From contig QNZR01000027.1 in the NCBI GenBank assembly GCA_003978475.1, positions 1-23,929 of the forward strand: 23,929 nucleotides of DNA, read 5' to 3'. This stretch comes from Sulfurimonas sp. (GTDB lineage Bacteria; Campylobacterota; Campylobacteria; Campylobacterales; Sulfurimonadaceae). The number at the start of each line of letters is the position of its first letter. The first letter of the stretch is position 1. Made by a program: the position numbers and the translations under genes. The notes beneath the pieces are model-generated. The model was given only the letters and a program-made list of their open reading frames with translations. It was not told the origin of the DNA and ran no database searches. This document shows, in pieces, positions 15,476 through 22,341 of the stretch.

Positions 15476-16099
15476 ATGAAACTTTGTGTATTTGATTTTG
15501 ATTCGACGTTAATGGACGGTGAGACCATTGATTTTTTTGCTGAGGCTATCGGTATTAAAGAAGAGGTTGCCGCCATTACCGATCGGGCGATGAATGGAGA
15601 GTTGGACTTTTTTGAAAGTCTGCAACAGCGTGTGAGCCTTTTAAAAGGCATGGATTTTGCAACGGTTGAGGCCATCAGTCACAATCTGCCCTATATGAAG
15701 GGTGCCGTACAGACCATTGCCGAGCTGAAGCAAGCCGGTTGTACCGTGGTCTGTTTTAGCGGGGGCTTTCGAGTTGCAACGCGTTACGCTAAAGATATCC
15801 TGGGCTATGATGCCGATTTTTCCAATGTTTTGCATCACAGAGCAGGAAAACTCAGCGGACTCGTCGGCGGTGATATGATGTTTGATTTTTCCAAAGGCGA
15901 TATGATCGTACGTCTGCAAAATATCCTGAAGGTAACACCCGCGCAAACTATGGTAGTCGGTGACGGTGCCAATGATCGCAGCATGTTTGTCCATGCCGAC
16001 ACCCGTGTCGCTTTTTGTGCCAAAGAGGTGTTAAAGCGTGAGGCCAATATTGTTGTTGAAACGAAAGATCTGACACACATTCTCGATAAGGTACTGTAA
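15476..16099 (+). CDS. serB: Phosphoserine phosphatase (HAD superfamily)
   Basis: A 207-residue HAD phosphatase that makes L-serine from phosphoserine. Motif I is DFDST (nucleophile Asp7, acid/base Asp9), followed by MDGETID as in SerB; motif II is FSGGF with Ser95; Lys140 in FSKGD matches motif III; motif IV is GDGANDRSM (162-170). The C1 cap between residues ~15 and 70 contains the ITDRAMNGELDFFESL segment typical of phosphoserine phosphatases. Length matches the short SerB without an ACT domain. The ATG is set by the purine-rich AAGAAAGAG upstream. Its stop overlaps the next ATG by one base (TAATG). Confidence 0.93.
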   Translation: MKLCVFDFDSTLMDGETIDFFAEAIGIKEEVAAITDRAMNGELDFFESLQQRVSLLKGMDFATVEAISHNLPYMKGAVQTIAELKQAGCTVVCFSGGFRVATRYAKDILGYDADFSNVLHHRAGKLSGLVGGDMMFDFSKGDMIVRLQNILKVTPAQTMVVGDGANDRSMFVHADTRVAFCAKEVLKREANIVVETKDLTHILDKVL

Positions 16100-16440
16100 T
16101 GCTTGAAAATTCACTGTGGTACCGCTATGGCATGTCTCAAAGTATTCGTGACGCACTGGCACTACTCTACAATGTTGATGTGGAACAGTTTCTTGCCAAC
16201 GAGGGAGAACTCTATGCCGTTATGAAGCGGCAGTTGACCAAACGTGAGCTTCGCCTGTTTATTATGAAAGAGTCAGGATTGAGTATAGAAGATATTCAGC
16301 ACCAAATGGGACTCGATGCCGAGGGCTACCGTGACATTGAGCGTAAAACGTATCGAAAATTCAAAATTGACAAACTCAAAAATGCACTTTTGCGTTGCAG
16401 CGTTTCAAATGTAGACAGTAAAACTGATTGTGGAAGTTAA
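16099..16440 (+). CDS. Small protein with a sigma-region-4-like helix-turn-helix
   Basis: A 113-residue protein with no name I can give. Residues 46-98 (LTKRELRLFIMKESGLSIEDIQHQMGL... then DIERKTYRKFK) follow the pattern of sigma-70 region 4: a leading helix, LS-x-EDI-x-x-x-xGL for the first helix and turn, then a basic recognition helix like V-R-Q-I-E-x-x-A-L-R-K-L. The N-terminal 45 residues are helical, with no sigma region 2 signature, so it is not a complete sigma factor. It may bind DNA or polymerase (inference). It is translationally coupled to serB by a TAATG overlap. The C-terminal tail after residue 100 is polar with two cysteines (100, 111). Confidence 0.7.
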   Translation: MLENSLWYRYGMSQSIRDALALLYNVDVEQFLANEGELYAVMKRQLTKRELRLFIMKESGLSIEDIQHQMGLDAEGYRDIERKTYRKFKIDKLKNALLRCSVSNVDSKTDCGS

Positions 16441-16514
16441 AGTCAAATTATTTATGTTAAATTTATTCTTTTGCAGTATGATGTTATCTGAATCTAAAAT
16501 ATAATGGAGACAAC
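16441..16514 (+). promoter_or_regulatory. Promoter region of the small secreted protein gene
   Basis: This 74-base AT-rich gap holds two -10 candidates: TATGAT at 16477-16482 and TATAAT at 16500-16505. The second would start transcription almost at the ATG, so the first is more likely functional. GGAGA at 16506-16510 is the ribosome binding site and overlaps the end of the second box. Confidence 0.4.
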
Positions 16515-16850
16515 ATGAAAATGTTAAAACAACTGTTGGTTATTGTAGCACTCAGTATGCTAACGGTCACCATATCTTACGCAGATGCTGCCAAAGGTCA
16601 AAAAGTATATCTTAAAAAATTCAAATCTAAATTTGATATGAACGGTGCCAAATTTTCAGCGCTTCACTCACAAGACGAGTGGGAAGAGTTGTTTGAAGAT
16701 GATGCTGCCGGTTTTATTGAAGAGTTTTCCGATCGCTTTCCAAAAGCTGCACCGTACCTGAAGAACCCCAAAACACTTAAAAAGATTATGCTCATTAAAG
16801 ATTTTGTGATTGAGTATGCCAATGATTCGGGTAACGTACCTTCATGCTAA
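16515..16850 (+). CDS. Small secreted or periplasmic protein, cytochrome-like but without a heme motif
   Basis: A 111-residue protein with a signal peptide: basic start, hydrophobic core 6-20, and cleavage likely after SYA (residue 23). The mature part begins AAKGQKVYLKKFKSKFDMNGAKFSALH, which recalls short periplasmic cytochrome c-like proteins of this phylum, but there is no CxxCH and the only cysteine is the last residue (Cys111). No enzyme motif is visible. It has its own promoter region and a clear terminator behind it, so it is probably transcribed alone, perhaps abundantly. The terminal cysteine could form a disulfide or bind a ligand; this is a guess. Confidence 0.72.
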   Translation: MKMLKQLLVIVALSMLTVTISYADAAKGQKVYLKKFKSKFDMNGAKFSALHSQDEWEELFEDDAAGFIEEFSDRFPKAAPYLKNPKTLKKIMLIKDFVIEYANDSGNVPSC

Positions 16851-16857
16851 CAATATG

Positions 16858-16890
16858 ATAGAACCTTTGCGGGTTCTATGACTTCTTTTT
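16858..16890 (+). terminator. Rho-independent terminator
   Basis: ATAGAACC (16858-16865) pairs perfectly with GGTTCTAT (16872-16879) around a 6-base loop, followed by ACTTCTTTTT. It lies 7 bases after the stop of the small secreted protein gene. Confidence 0.8.
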
Positions 16891-16892
16891 CG

Positions 16893-16910
16893 ACCTTCGC
16901 AGGTTTTCTT
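16893..16910 (+). terminator. Second, weaker terminator-like hairpin
   Basis: ACCT-TCGC-AGGT with a four-base loop is followed by TTTCTT. It closely resembles the core of the first hairpin (ACCTTTGCGGGTT versus ACCTTCGCAGGTT), so it may be a duplicated backup stop in front of the opposing genes. Confidence 0.5.
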
Positions 16911-16915
16911 GTGAT

Positions 16916-17110
16916 TTAGTGACGGCGTGCCAACGCTGCAAAATCAATCGCCTCTTCTTTCGTCTGATCCTCTTTTTTTGCACTTCCGGGAAGTTCTTGA
17001 GCAAAGAGAACACCACCTTGTTTGAGCGTACACCCTTTCATACCGGGAATGCAGGGTTGTTGTACCAGCTTGCAATAACTCTGGTAGTCATGTTGACAGG
17101 TCCATCCCAT
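16916..17110 (-). CDS. Small cysteine-rich protein (64 residues)
   Basis: The sequence begins MGWTCQHDYQSYCKLV and continues to PCIPGMKGCTL, giving cysteines at 5, 13, 20 and 27 with exact seven- or eight-residue spacing; the rest is polar and highly charged. Four cysteines plus His7 suggest a metal site (zinc or iron-sulfur) or two disulfides. I have an impression that related small cysteine-rich proteins exist in this phylum but cannot name a family. It is a real gene rather than noise because AAGGAG (17123-17118) sits 7 bases before the ATG and spans the stop codon of the CAP gene upstream, 11 bases away. No signal peptide, so it is probably cytoplasmic although its partner gene encodes a secreted protein. 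Confidence 0.72.
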   Translation of the reverse strand: MGWTCQHDYQSYCKLVQQPCIPGMKGCTLKQGGVLFAQELPGSAKKEDQTKEEAIDFAALARRH

Positions 17111-17121
17111 AGCCTAACTCC

Positions 17122-18390
17122 TTACTTGGATGAGAGTAAAAAATGAATGACCGACAGTGCCGCTGTAGTGGTGCGTGCCTGTGACGATGAGGGAGCAATG
17201 GCACGGTCACTTGCAGCACTGCGCAGAGAAAAGTTAAAATTTCCAAAGTTGAAATCGGTGTCTCCATGGAGGGTAATACGAAAAATATCGCTATGGAGAC
17301 GCTCAACGATAGTGCGACTGTTGCTCCAGCTGTAGCCGCCCAGTACCCAGGTGCAGTCACTAGGCTTAAGATGCAGAATATAGGCTTGTCCATCTATAAG
17401 ATCATAGGTGCCACCGTTGACGACATCATAGCGTTTCTCAGAGTAGCGTCGAGTATTAAAATTCCATGATATCGTCTTGCCGGTACCCGAGTCATCATAC
17501 TGAAATACCGCATGGTATGAGCTGTCAAGCGTGAGTGATGTCATGGGAAAGAGGACAAACTGTTTTGTTGTTAAAAACCCGTTGGGATCGCTTGCGGCAC
17601 TCAAGATTTTGGTATTGCGTATTTCATTGCCGTTGCTTTGAAAGAGTTTGAAACTTGTCATGGTAATGTTACCGGTTTTATCGGGATTGAACTCGATGCT
17701 AATGGGATTTCCCGAAATACCGCCGGCAGGACACTCGGGAAGCGGATCGGGCGCTTCATAATTACTGAAGGATGTTTGCGCATTACGGTAGGTATTGTGA
17801 GGCCACAGTACATAGGCAGGGTTTTGTGATCGGGTTTGCCACCATGCGGTACTGGCGGTATTGAAGCCATACATATTGCCATAAGTCGTACTGCTCACCG
17901 ACCCGATACCTATCTCGTCATTGCGAAGATCCAAAAAGCCGAAACGGTGATAAATGGCACTGAAAAGTCCCTCTATAGATGCCACAATATTGAGATCGCC
18001 CGATGAAAGATTTTCTCCGTAAGAGGACCATTCATACCCTGCGGCACGGATGCGGTCTCCGGCACTGTTTCCGGTAAAGAGCGTTGAAGAAGTGTTGCTT
18101 TCATAGTGGCTGAAACGATGTTGTTCAAGCAGATAGTTCATATGGTTTTGTGCGGCTGTATCGAGTATACGGTTGGCATGATAGGGTATGAGGTTGGCAC
18201 CGGTACGAAGGGTATTGAGATAACGGAGTCCTTCAAGCCGTTCGGTTGCAGTACTGCGGAGCATCCTGTTTGGTAGCGTTGCAGGTTCCTGGGTGTAGGT
18301 ACGCCAACTCTGAAGCGGTACGGTTCCCGCTGTCAGTGCTGTTTGAAAAACAATGGAAAGAAGGGTAATGTGTATCATAGTTTTTTTCAT
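17122..18390 (-). CDS. Secreted CAP-domain (SCP/PR-1-like) protein
   Basis: A 422-residue exported protein: signal peptide 1-21 (MIHITLLSIVFQTALTA), then a CAP domain at ~50-205. CAP marks are LRYLNTLRTG (56-64), AAQNHMNYLLEQHRFSHYES with His83 and His95, GENLSSG with Glu126, and YHRFGFLDLRNDEIGIG with His148 and Glu159, fitting the usual His/Glu pocket. Two tryptophan-rich segments follow, and residues ~230-400 look like a beta-rich module (ISIEFNPDKTGNITMTSFKLF; VLGGYSWSNS). CAP proteins act outside the cell, some binding lipids or wall components; the role here is unknown. The 64-residue gene is downstream in the same transcript. TATAAT at 18422-18417 is the promoter -10. Confidence 0.85.
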   Translation of the reverse strand: MKKTMIHITLLSIVFQTALTAGTVPLQSWRTYTQEPATLPNRMLRSTATERLEGLRYLNTLRTGANLIPYHANRILDTAAQNHMNYLLEQHRFSHYESNTSSTLFTGNSAGDRIRAAGYEWSSYGENLSSGDLNIVASIEGLFSAIYHRFGFLDLRNDEIGIGSVSSTTYGNMYGFNTASTAWWQTRSQNPAYVLWPHNTYRNAQTSFSNYEAPDPLPECPAGGISGNPISIEFNPDKTGNITMTSFKLFQSNGNEIRNTKILSAASDPNGFLTTKQFVLFPMTSLTLDSSYHAVFQYDDSGTGKTISWNFNTRRYSEKRYDVVNGGTYDLIDGQAYILHLKPSDCTWVLGGYSWSNSRTIVERLHSDIFRITLHGDTDFNFGNFNFSLRSAASDRAIAPSSSQARTTTAALSVIHFLLSSK

Positions 18391-18416
18391 GTTAAATACT
18401 TTTTTTAATTTAAGAT

Positions 18417-18422
18417 ATTATA
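18417..18422 (-). promoter_or_regulatory. -10 box of the CAP-protein gene
   Basis: Reading leftward, TATAAT (18422-18417) lies within TATTATAATA, itself a short palindrome; a start near 18409 leaves a leader of about 19 bases. TTACAG 19 bases further upstream is a poor -35. The surrounding 63-base gap is AT-rich and separates this gene from the ankyrin gene. Confidence 0.45.
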
Positions 18423-18453
18423 ATATAACAGTATAAAAGAACTGTAAGTTGGT

Positions 18454-19842
18454 CTACTCCTGTGAAACGGCACCATAGCTGTTGAGCAGCCGGATAATTT
18501 GCTTATTGTGTCGCTTTTGTGCAATTTTAAGCGCCGAGTTTCCGTTGGATGCCACAAAGGCGGCATCGGCACCGTATTTTAACAGACGCTCGGTTATGCT
18601 GTAATTGTTGTAGTAGCAACTAAACATCAGCGCATTCCACTCAAAGTGATCCACAATATTAATATCGGCATAATGCTGCAATAATATCGCAATGGCGTCA
18701 TGACGGTGCAGAGTAATGCACAGCATCAGTGCTGTCCTACCGTTGGTATCGACATGATTTACATCGGCACCCAGAGCAATGAGAAGCTCAAGATGTTCAA
18801 GCAGGTATGGTGTATGGGCATTAGTGGCGCACTGCATTAGCGGTGTCCAGCCGAGTGTATTGGTTATGACATCGACATGGGCACCTTTAATAAGGAGTTT
18901 GGACTCCAGTGCACGAAAGGCATCGGTGGACTCCGTGTAATAGGTAATGGCATCATGGGTCAGTGAGAGCGGTGTGTGAATGGTGACAAAGGTATTGATG
19001 GCGGCACCGTTGTCAATAAGCAGTTCGGCATTTTTGGCATGACCGAATTTAATACTGAGTATCAGCGCCGTCTCATGGGCATTGTTTTTATGTTCAAGTG
19101 TTGCATGGCGGTCAATGAGAAATTGTAAAAGAAGCTCACTTTTTGCCTGTCGTGAGGCAATGATGAGCGGTGTGTCGCCGTACCGATTGGTGGCATCAAT
19201 GCTAAGACCGTTGTTAAGCAGGTAACACAGCAGTTTGATGTTACGACTGCGTACGCCATAATGCAGTAATGTATTGCCCTTGTGATCTACTTCAAAAAGC
19301 GATTGTTGTGACTCTTTGGCTGCGACTAAACCAAAAAGATCTCCGTTTTTGGCACATTCAAAAAGAGAAAAACACTCTTGAACCATCGCCGGTGTCTGGC
19401 GCAGCAGCGTTATGCTTTGTGCATCGTCTAAAAGTTCGGCAAGGTGCATGGGCGTAATGTCATCATGATCGCGACTCTCAATGCGGGCACCGTAACGTAA
19501 CAGAAGGTGAATAACCTCATGGAGCCGGTGATACAGAGCAATATGCAGGGGGGTTTGCCGATGGGTATTGCAGATATTGGGCGAGGCACCGTAACGCAGC
19601 AGTAGCTCAACGGCTCTGTACTCCTTTAACATAATGGCATAAATGAGTGGCGGTGTGTGGGCACATTCTTGAAAATCGACGGAAAACCCCTCCAGGATCA
19701 TCTGCTCCAGTTGTTCGTATTGCGCCTGTTTGATGCATTGATAAAAGGCATGTTCGGGATGCTCAATAAGATGAGCTTCTTGCGGATGGTAGAGTGACGT
19801 CTGTAAAATCAATGTACTTTGCAGTCGTTCCATAAATGCCAT
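18454..19842 (-). CDS. Ankyrin-repeat protein
   Basis: A 462-residue protein made almost wholly of ankyrin repeats, a protein-binding fold of about 33 residues per unit. Clear units include TPLHIALYHRLHEVIHLLLRYGA, NTLLHYGVRSRNIKLLCYLL, TPLIIASRQAKSELLLQFL, TALMLCITLHRHDAIAILLQ and SALKIAQKRHNKQIIRLLNSYGA; I count eight to ten, some decayed. There is no signal peptide, membrane helix or enzyme motif, so it is probably a cytoplasmic scaffold or inhibitor. ATG at 19842 is chosen because AAAGGGG (19854-19848) lies 5 bases upstream; the GTG at 19848 overlaps that site. TATTAT (19869-19864) preceded by TGC is a likely extended -10. Confidence 0.85.
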   Translation of the reverse strand: MAFMERLQSTLILQTSLYHPQEAHLIEHPEHAFYQCIKQAQYEQLEQMILEGFSVDFQECAHTPPLIYAIMLKEYRAVELLLRYGASPNICNTHRQTPLHIALYHRLHEVIHLLLRYGARIESRDHDDITPMHLAELLDDAQSITLLRQTPAMVQECFSLFECAKNGDLFGLVAAKESQQSLFEVDHKGNTLLHYGVRSRNIKLLCYLLNNGLSIDATNRYGDTPLIIASRQAKSELLLQFLIDRHATLEHKNNAHETALILSIKFGHAKNAELLIDNGAAINTFVTIHTPLSLTHDAITYYTESTDAFRALESKLLIKGAHVDVITNTLGWTPLMQCATNAHTPYLLEHLELLIALGADVNHVDTNGRTALMLCITLHRHDAIAILLQHYADINIVDHFEWNALMFSCYYNNYSITERLLKYGADAAFVASNGNSALKIAQKRHNKQIIRLLNSYGAVSQE

Positions 19843-19863
19843 TAACACCCCTTTGCAAGGTCA

Positions 19864-19872
19864 ATAATAGCA
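19864..19872 (-). promoter_or_regulatory. Candidate extended -10 of the ankyrin gene
   Basis: Read leftward: TGCTATTAT (TATTAT at 19869-19864), behind a T-rich tract. A start near 19857 would leave a leader of about 15 bases that includes the ribosome binding site. Confidence 0.35.
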
Positions 19873-19907
19873 TAAATTTTTTAAAAAAAAAGAAGGAAGG
19901 TGGGGGT

Positions 19908-19924
19908 GAGTGCGCAGAGCACTC
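19908..19924 (-). terminator. Hairpin behind rpsR, weak terminator candidate
   Basis: GAGTGC (19908-19913) pairs with GCACTC (19919-19924) around five bases. Read leftward from rpsR, the hairpin comes 7 bases after the stop, but the run of nine T does not begin until about 25 bases past the stem, so it is not a classical terminator. It may still end or stabilise the ribosomal transcript. Confidence 0.3.
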
Positions 19925-19931
19925 CTAAAAT

Positions 19932-20195
19932 TTATCGAAGGTTTTCGAAAGGGTTGGTGACAACCGCTTTGCGGGTAACCGTGTACGGAATCAATGCTGC
20001 CGCACGTGCGCGCTTAATGGCGACGGTCATCATATCTTGGTGACGTTTACAGTTTCCTGTTAAACGGCGAGGCATGATTTTATATCTCTCAGAGAGAGAA
20101 AACTTTAATGAAGCGGTATCTTTATAGTCAATAAAATCAACTTTTGCTTCACAATATTTACAATAGCGTTTTTTATATCTTCGTTTTTCTGCCAT
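19932..20195 (-). CDS. rpsR: Ribosomal protein bS18
   Basis: An 87-residue small-subunit protein that sits next to S6 on the platform of the 30S subunit. KRRYKKRYCKYCEAKVDFIDYKD, MPRRLTGNCKRHQ and IKRARAAALIPY are the standard S18 segments. CxxC (residues 12 and 15) plus Cys/His in NCKRHQ make this the zinc-capable form. It is the last gene of the rpsF-ssb-rpsR run, 24 bases after ssb, with AAGGA before its ATG. Confidence 0.96.
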   Translation of the reverse strand: MAEKRRYKKRYCKYCEAKVDFIDYKDTASLKFSLSERYKIMPRRLTGNCKRHQDMMTVAIKRARAAALIPYTVTRKAVVTNPFENLR

Positions 20196-20219
20196 GGTTG
20201 TTTTCCTTATGCGTTAGTT

Positions 20220-20759
20220 CTAAAATGGAATTTCATCTTCATCAATGTCAATCTCCGGAAGATTGTTTTTTGGCATTGATGTCTCTTGCTTGTTTTGCTG
20301 CTGTGGCGCACCGTAATTTTGTTGTTGCGGTGCACTGTAGGCATTGCCCTGTTGCGGCTGCTCATAAGCATTTTGCTGTGTCGGTGCCTGATGGGTGTTT
20401 GGACTATAATTGTTATGACCGCCTTGCGACGCATCACCACGAGAATCCAACATCTGCATGGTCTCGACAATCACGCTGTGCTTGGAACGCTTGCCGCCGT
20501 TTTGATCGACCCATTGTTCAAACTGCAGTCGTCCCTCGACAAGAATTTTACTCCCTTTGCGAAGGTATTGGTTAGCGACTTCGGCAGAGCGTCCGAAAAA
20601 CGTGATGTCCACAAAACAGACCTCCTCTTTTTTTTCGCCGTTACTGGTGAATTTTCGGCTGGTGGCAATCGCTGTTTTGGCAATGCCGGTACCGCTTTGC
20701 GCATAGCGAAGTTCGATGTCTCGTGTTAAGTTGCCGACCAAAATGACTTTGTTGTACAT
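20220..20759 (-). CDS. ssb: Single-stranded DNA-binding protein
   Basis: A 179-residue SSB that coats single-stranded DNA in replication and repair. The OB fold spans 1-~110: MYNKVILVGNLTRDIELRY, FTSNGEKKEEVCFVDITFFGRSAEV, YLRKGSKILVEGRLQFEQW. A glutamine/asparagine-rich disordered linker follows (~125-165), ending in the acidic tip DEDEIPF that recruits partner proteins. Placement between rpsF and rpsR is the common bacterial arrangement. AAGGAT precedes the ATG. Confidence 0.97.
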   Translation of the reverse strand: MYNKVILVGNLTRDIELRYAQSGTGIAKTAIATSRKFTSNGEKKEEVCFVDITFFGRSAEVANQYLRKGSKILVEGRLQFEQWVDQNGGKRSKHSVIVETMQMLDSRGDASQGGHNNYSPNTHQAPTQQNAYEQPQQGNAYSAPQQQNYGAPQQQNKQETSMPKNNLPEIDIDEDEIPF

Positions 20760-20774
20760 GGGGTATCCTTATGA

Positions 20775-21233
20775 TTACTCAGCGGCTGCTTCGGTAGCAG
20801 GTGCTTCGGGTGCTGTTTCGACTTTGGGTGCTGTTTCGGCCTCGGGTACTTCCGTTGCCGGTTCGGCCACCGGTGCCGCTTCTTTTTTGGCTTCTGGTTT
20901 CTGCATTGTCTGTTCAACAAGCTTATTCCATGCCGTCACTTCCCGTTTTGAGTCGTACTTAATTGTCACAAAACGAAGCAGTTCTTCGTTAATACGGTAG
21001 CGACGTTCCACTTCTGCAATAGAAGCCGGATCCATTTTAAAATACATAACGTACATAAAGCCACGTTCGTTTTTATTAATCGGGTAGGCGAGTTTTCGCA
21101 TGCCCATCTCGTTGCGTGCAACAATTTCGCCGCCGTTTGATGTAATGATTTCTTCAATAGTGCTGAGTTGGCTTTTGATCTCTTCAGCAGTCAATGTCGG
21201 CTTGACGATTACCAGGTTTTCGTAATGTCTCAT
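20775..21233 (-). CDS. rpsF: Ribosomal protein bS6 with an acidic C-terminal tail
   Basis: Residues 1-~112 are the S6 fold (MRHYENLVIVKPTLTAEEI, MGMRKLAYPINKNERGFMYVMYFK, LRFVTIKYD), which partners S18. Residues ~113-152 form a tail rich in Ala, Pro and Glu with repeated ETAP/EAPAT units; a 13-base direct repeat (GGGTGCTGTTTCG at 20808-20820 and 20826-20838 on the + strand) underlies it. At 152 residues it is longer than the roughly 95-135 usual in bacteria, but extended S6 tails occur (E. coli S6 carries added glutamates). AGGAG 9 bases before the ATG supports the start. It heads rpsF-ssb-rpsR. Confidence 0.95.
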   Translation of the reverse strand: MRHYENLVIVKPTLTAEEIKSQLSTIEEIITSNGGEIVARNEMGMRKLAYPINKNERGFMYVMYFKMDPASIAEVERRYRINEELLRFVTIKYDSKREVTAWNKLVEQTMQKPEAKKEAAPVAEPATEVPEAETAPKVETAPEAPATEAAAE

Positions 21234-21268
21234 AGAGTATATCTCCTTTTGGTTTTAGATCCCTCACG

Positions 21269-21306
21269 GTTATACATAAATATGCTTTTTTATTTTACAT
21301 GTAAAA
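21269..21306 (-). promoter_or_regulatory. Leader, candidate promoter and palindrome upstream of rpsF
   Basis: Read leftward: TTTTACATGTAAAA (a perfect 14-bp palindrome, 21306-21293) and then TGTATAAC (TATAAC at 21274-21269) as a -10. The palindrome is upstream of this -10 and partly provides a TTTACA -35-like hexamer, but at too long a spacing for that box. The 136-base gap 21234-21369 holds no gene; the rest is AT-rich leader, with the rpsF ribosome binding site at its left end. Confidence 0.4.
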
Positions 21307-21369
21307 AGCACAAAGAGAAAGGAACGCGTGATTATACATAAAATTTTCTTAAGGTTTAGTAAAGAAATA

Positions 21370-22341
21370 CTAAAGGAACGATTGCAGTTTCAGTAACGCT
21401 GAAAGCAGCAGAGCATAATTGTCGGTTCTGGTTCCCGATTTCATCTGCAATTCGGTCTCTAAAAGAAGGGTAAGCATCTTCTCGTAGGTATGCTGATTAA
21501 ATTTAATGGAGAGTTGTGAGCGCTGCTGCACAATAAACTTGGGAGGTTCGTACCCCAAAATAGCTTTTGCCGAGGCAACCCCGTGAAGTTTAATGTATAT
21601 ATAAAACATGTAGAGCTGGGCAATAAACGCGCTTAATGCAGTAATAATGCGTATTTCATCTTCACCGCTTTGCAAGATACGCTCCAGTGGCTTTTTAAAA
21701 TCTTGTCGGTTCAGAAGTGCCATAATAAGCTGCTCAACAGTCACTTCCGCCATGCCGTAAACGAGTTCGTCAATCTCTTTGGAGGTGATGGGTGTTGGCA
21801 AAATGGCCAATTTGTTCAACTCGTTGCAGGCAAGGGCAATATCACCGTTTTGGCTGGAGAGCAGGTGCTGAATGCTGTAATGGTCGAGTTGTGCGCCCAG
21901 ACGGTGCGCTTCTTGGGTGACAATGTTAATGGCTTCTGTGGGGAAAGGGTTGTAAAGACGTACAAAGTCGCCGCCGACTTTTTTGCCAAAGGCTTTATTG
22001 GAGGTGCGGTAGTCATCACCGTAGTAGCCGTAAATGAAACGATTGTCACTGTTTTTCTGGCAGAGTGCTACAAGTTTGTCCAGATCGGCTTTGGGCAGTT
22101 TTTTACTGCTTTTAATGACTAGAAGGTTTTGTCCGCCAAAGAGTGAGCCTTGAGAGAGATGCGCTTTTGCCGTCTCAAAATGGTATTCGTCATGGTACAT
22201 CTTAAGTATGTTGGCATCGGGAATATTGCAGAGTGTGGCAATGTAGCGGTCGATGAGAAAATGGCTTTCACCAAAGAGCATGAAGGCATGGGGCACTTTA
22301 TTTGCGCCAATGGCGGCATCAAGCTCTTGTCTATTTCTCAT
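21370..22341 (-). CDS. holA: DNA polymerase III delta subunit
   Basis: The 323-residue clamp-loader subunit that opens the beta sliding clamp. The N-terminus MRNRQELDAAIGANKVPHAFMLFGES, then HFLIDRYI, matches HolA, as does NLLVIKSSKKLPKADLDKLV and the C-terminal helical domain (VEQLIMALLNRQDFKKPLERIL, LLLSALLKLQSF). Delta has no functional Walker motif, and none is seen. The ATG at 22341 overlaps the rnr stop by 11 bases, so the genes are coupled; a longer frame to 22383 runs through the rnr C-terminus and is rejected. rnr-holA-rpsF order matches what I recall from Helicobacter pylori. Confidence 0.9.
   Translation of the reverse strand: MRNRQELDAAIGANKVPHAFMLFGESHFLIDRYIATLCNIPDANILKMYHDEYHFETAKAHLSQGSLFGGQNLLVIKSSKKLPKADLDKLVALCQKNSDNRFIYGYYGDDYRTSNKAFGKKVGGDFVRLYNPFPTEAINIVTQEAHRLGAQLDHYSIQHLLSSQNGDIALACNELNKLAILPTPITSKEIDELVYGMAEVTVEQLIMALLNRQDFKKPLERILQSGEDEIRIITALSAFIAQLYMFYIYIKLHGVASAKAILGYEPPKFIVQQRSQLSIKFNQHTYEKMLTLLLETELQMKSGTRTDNYALLLSALLKLQSFL

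Noticed and set aside
15457..15675. N-terminal extension of metF to 15675
   Set aside because: It would be antisense to serB codons and adds a low-complexity basic segment not found in the family.
20144..20575. 143-codon + strand frame across rpsR and ssb
   Set aside because: Antisense to two conserved genes; cysteine- and histidine-rich content comes from reading the ssb linker codons backwards.
20808..20838. Short tandem repeat in rpsF as a regulatory or recombination element
   Set aside because: The 18-base period keeps the reading frame and simply encodes the repeated ETAP tail of S6.
21670..22122. 150-codon + strand frame inside holA
   Set aside because: Antisense shadow of holA; repetitive valine/glycine content and no start signal.
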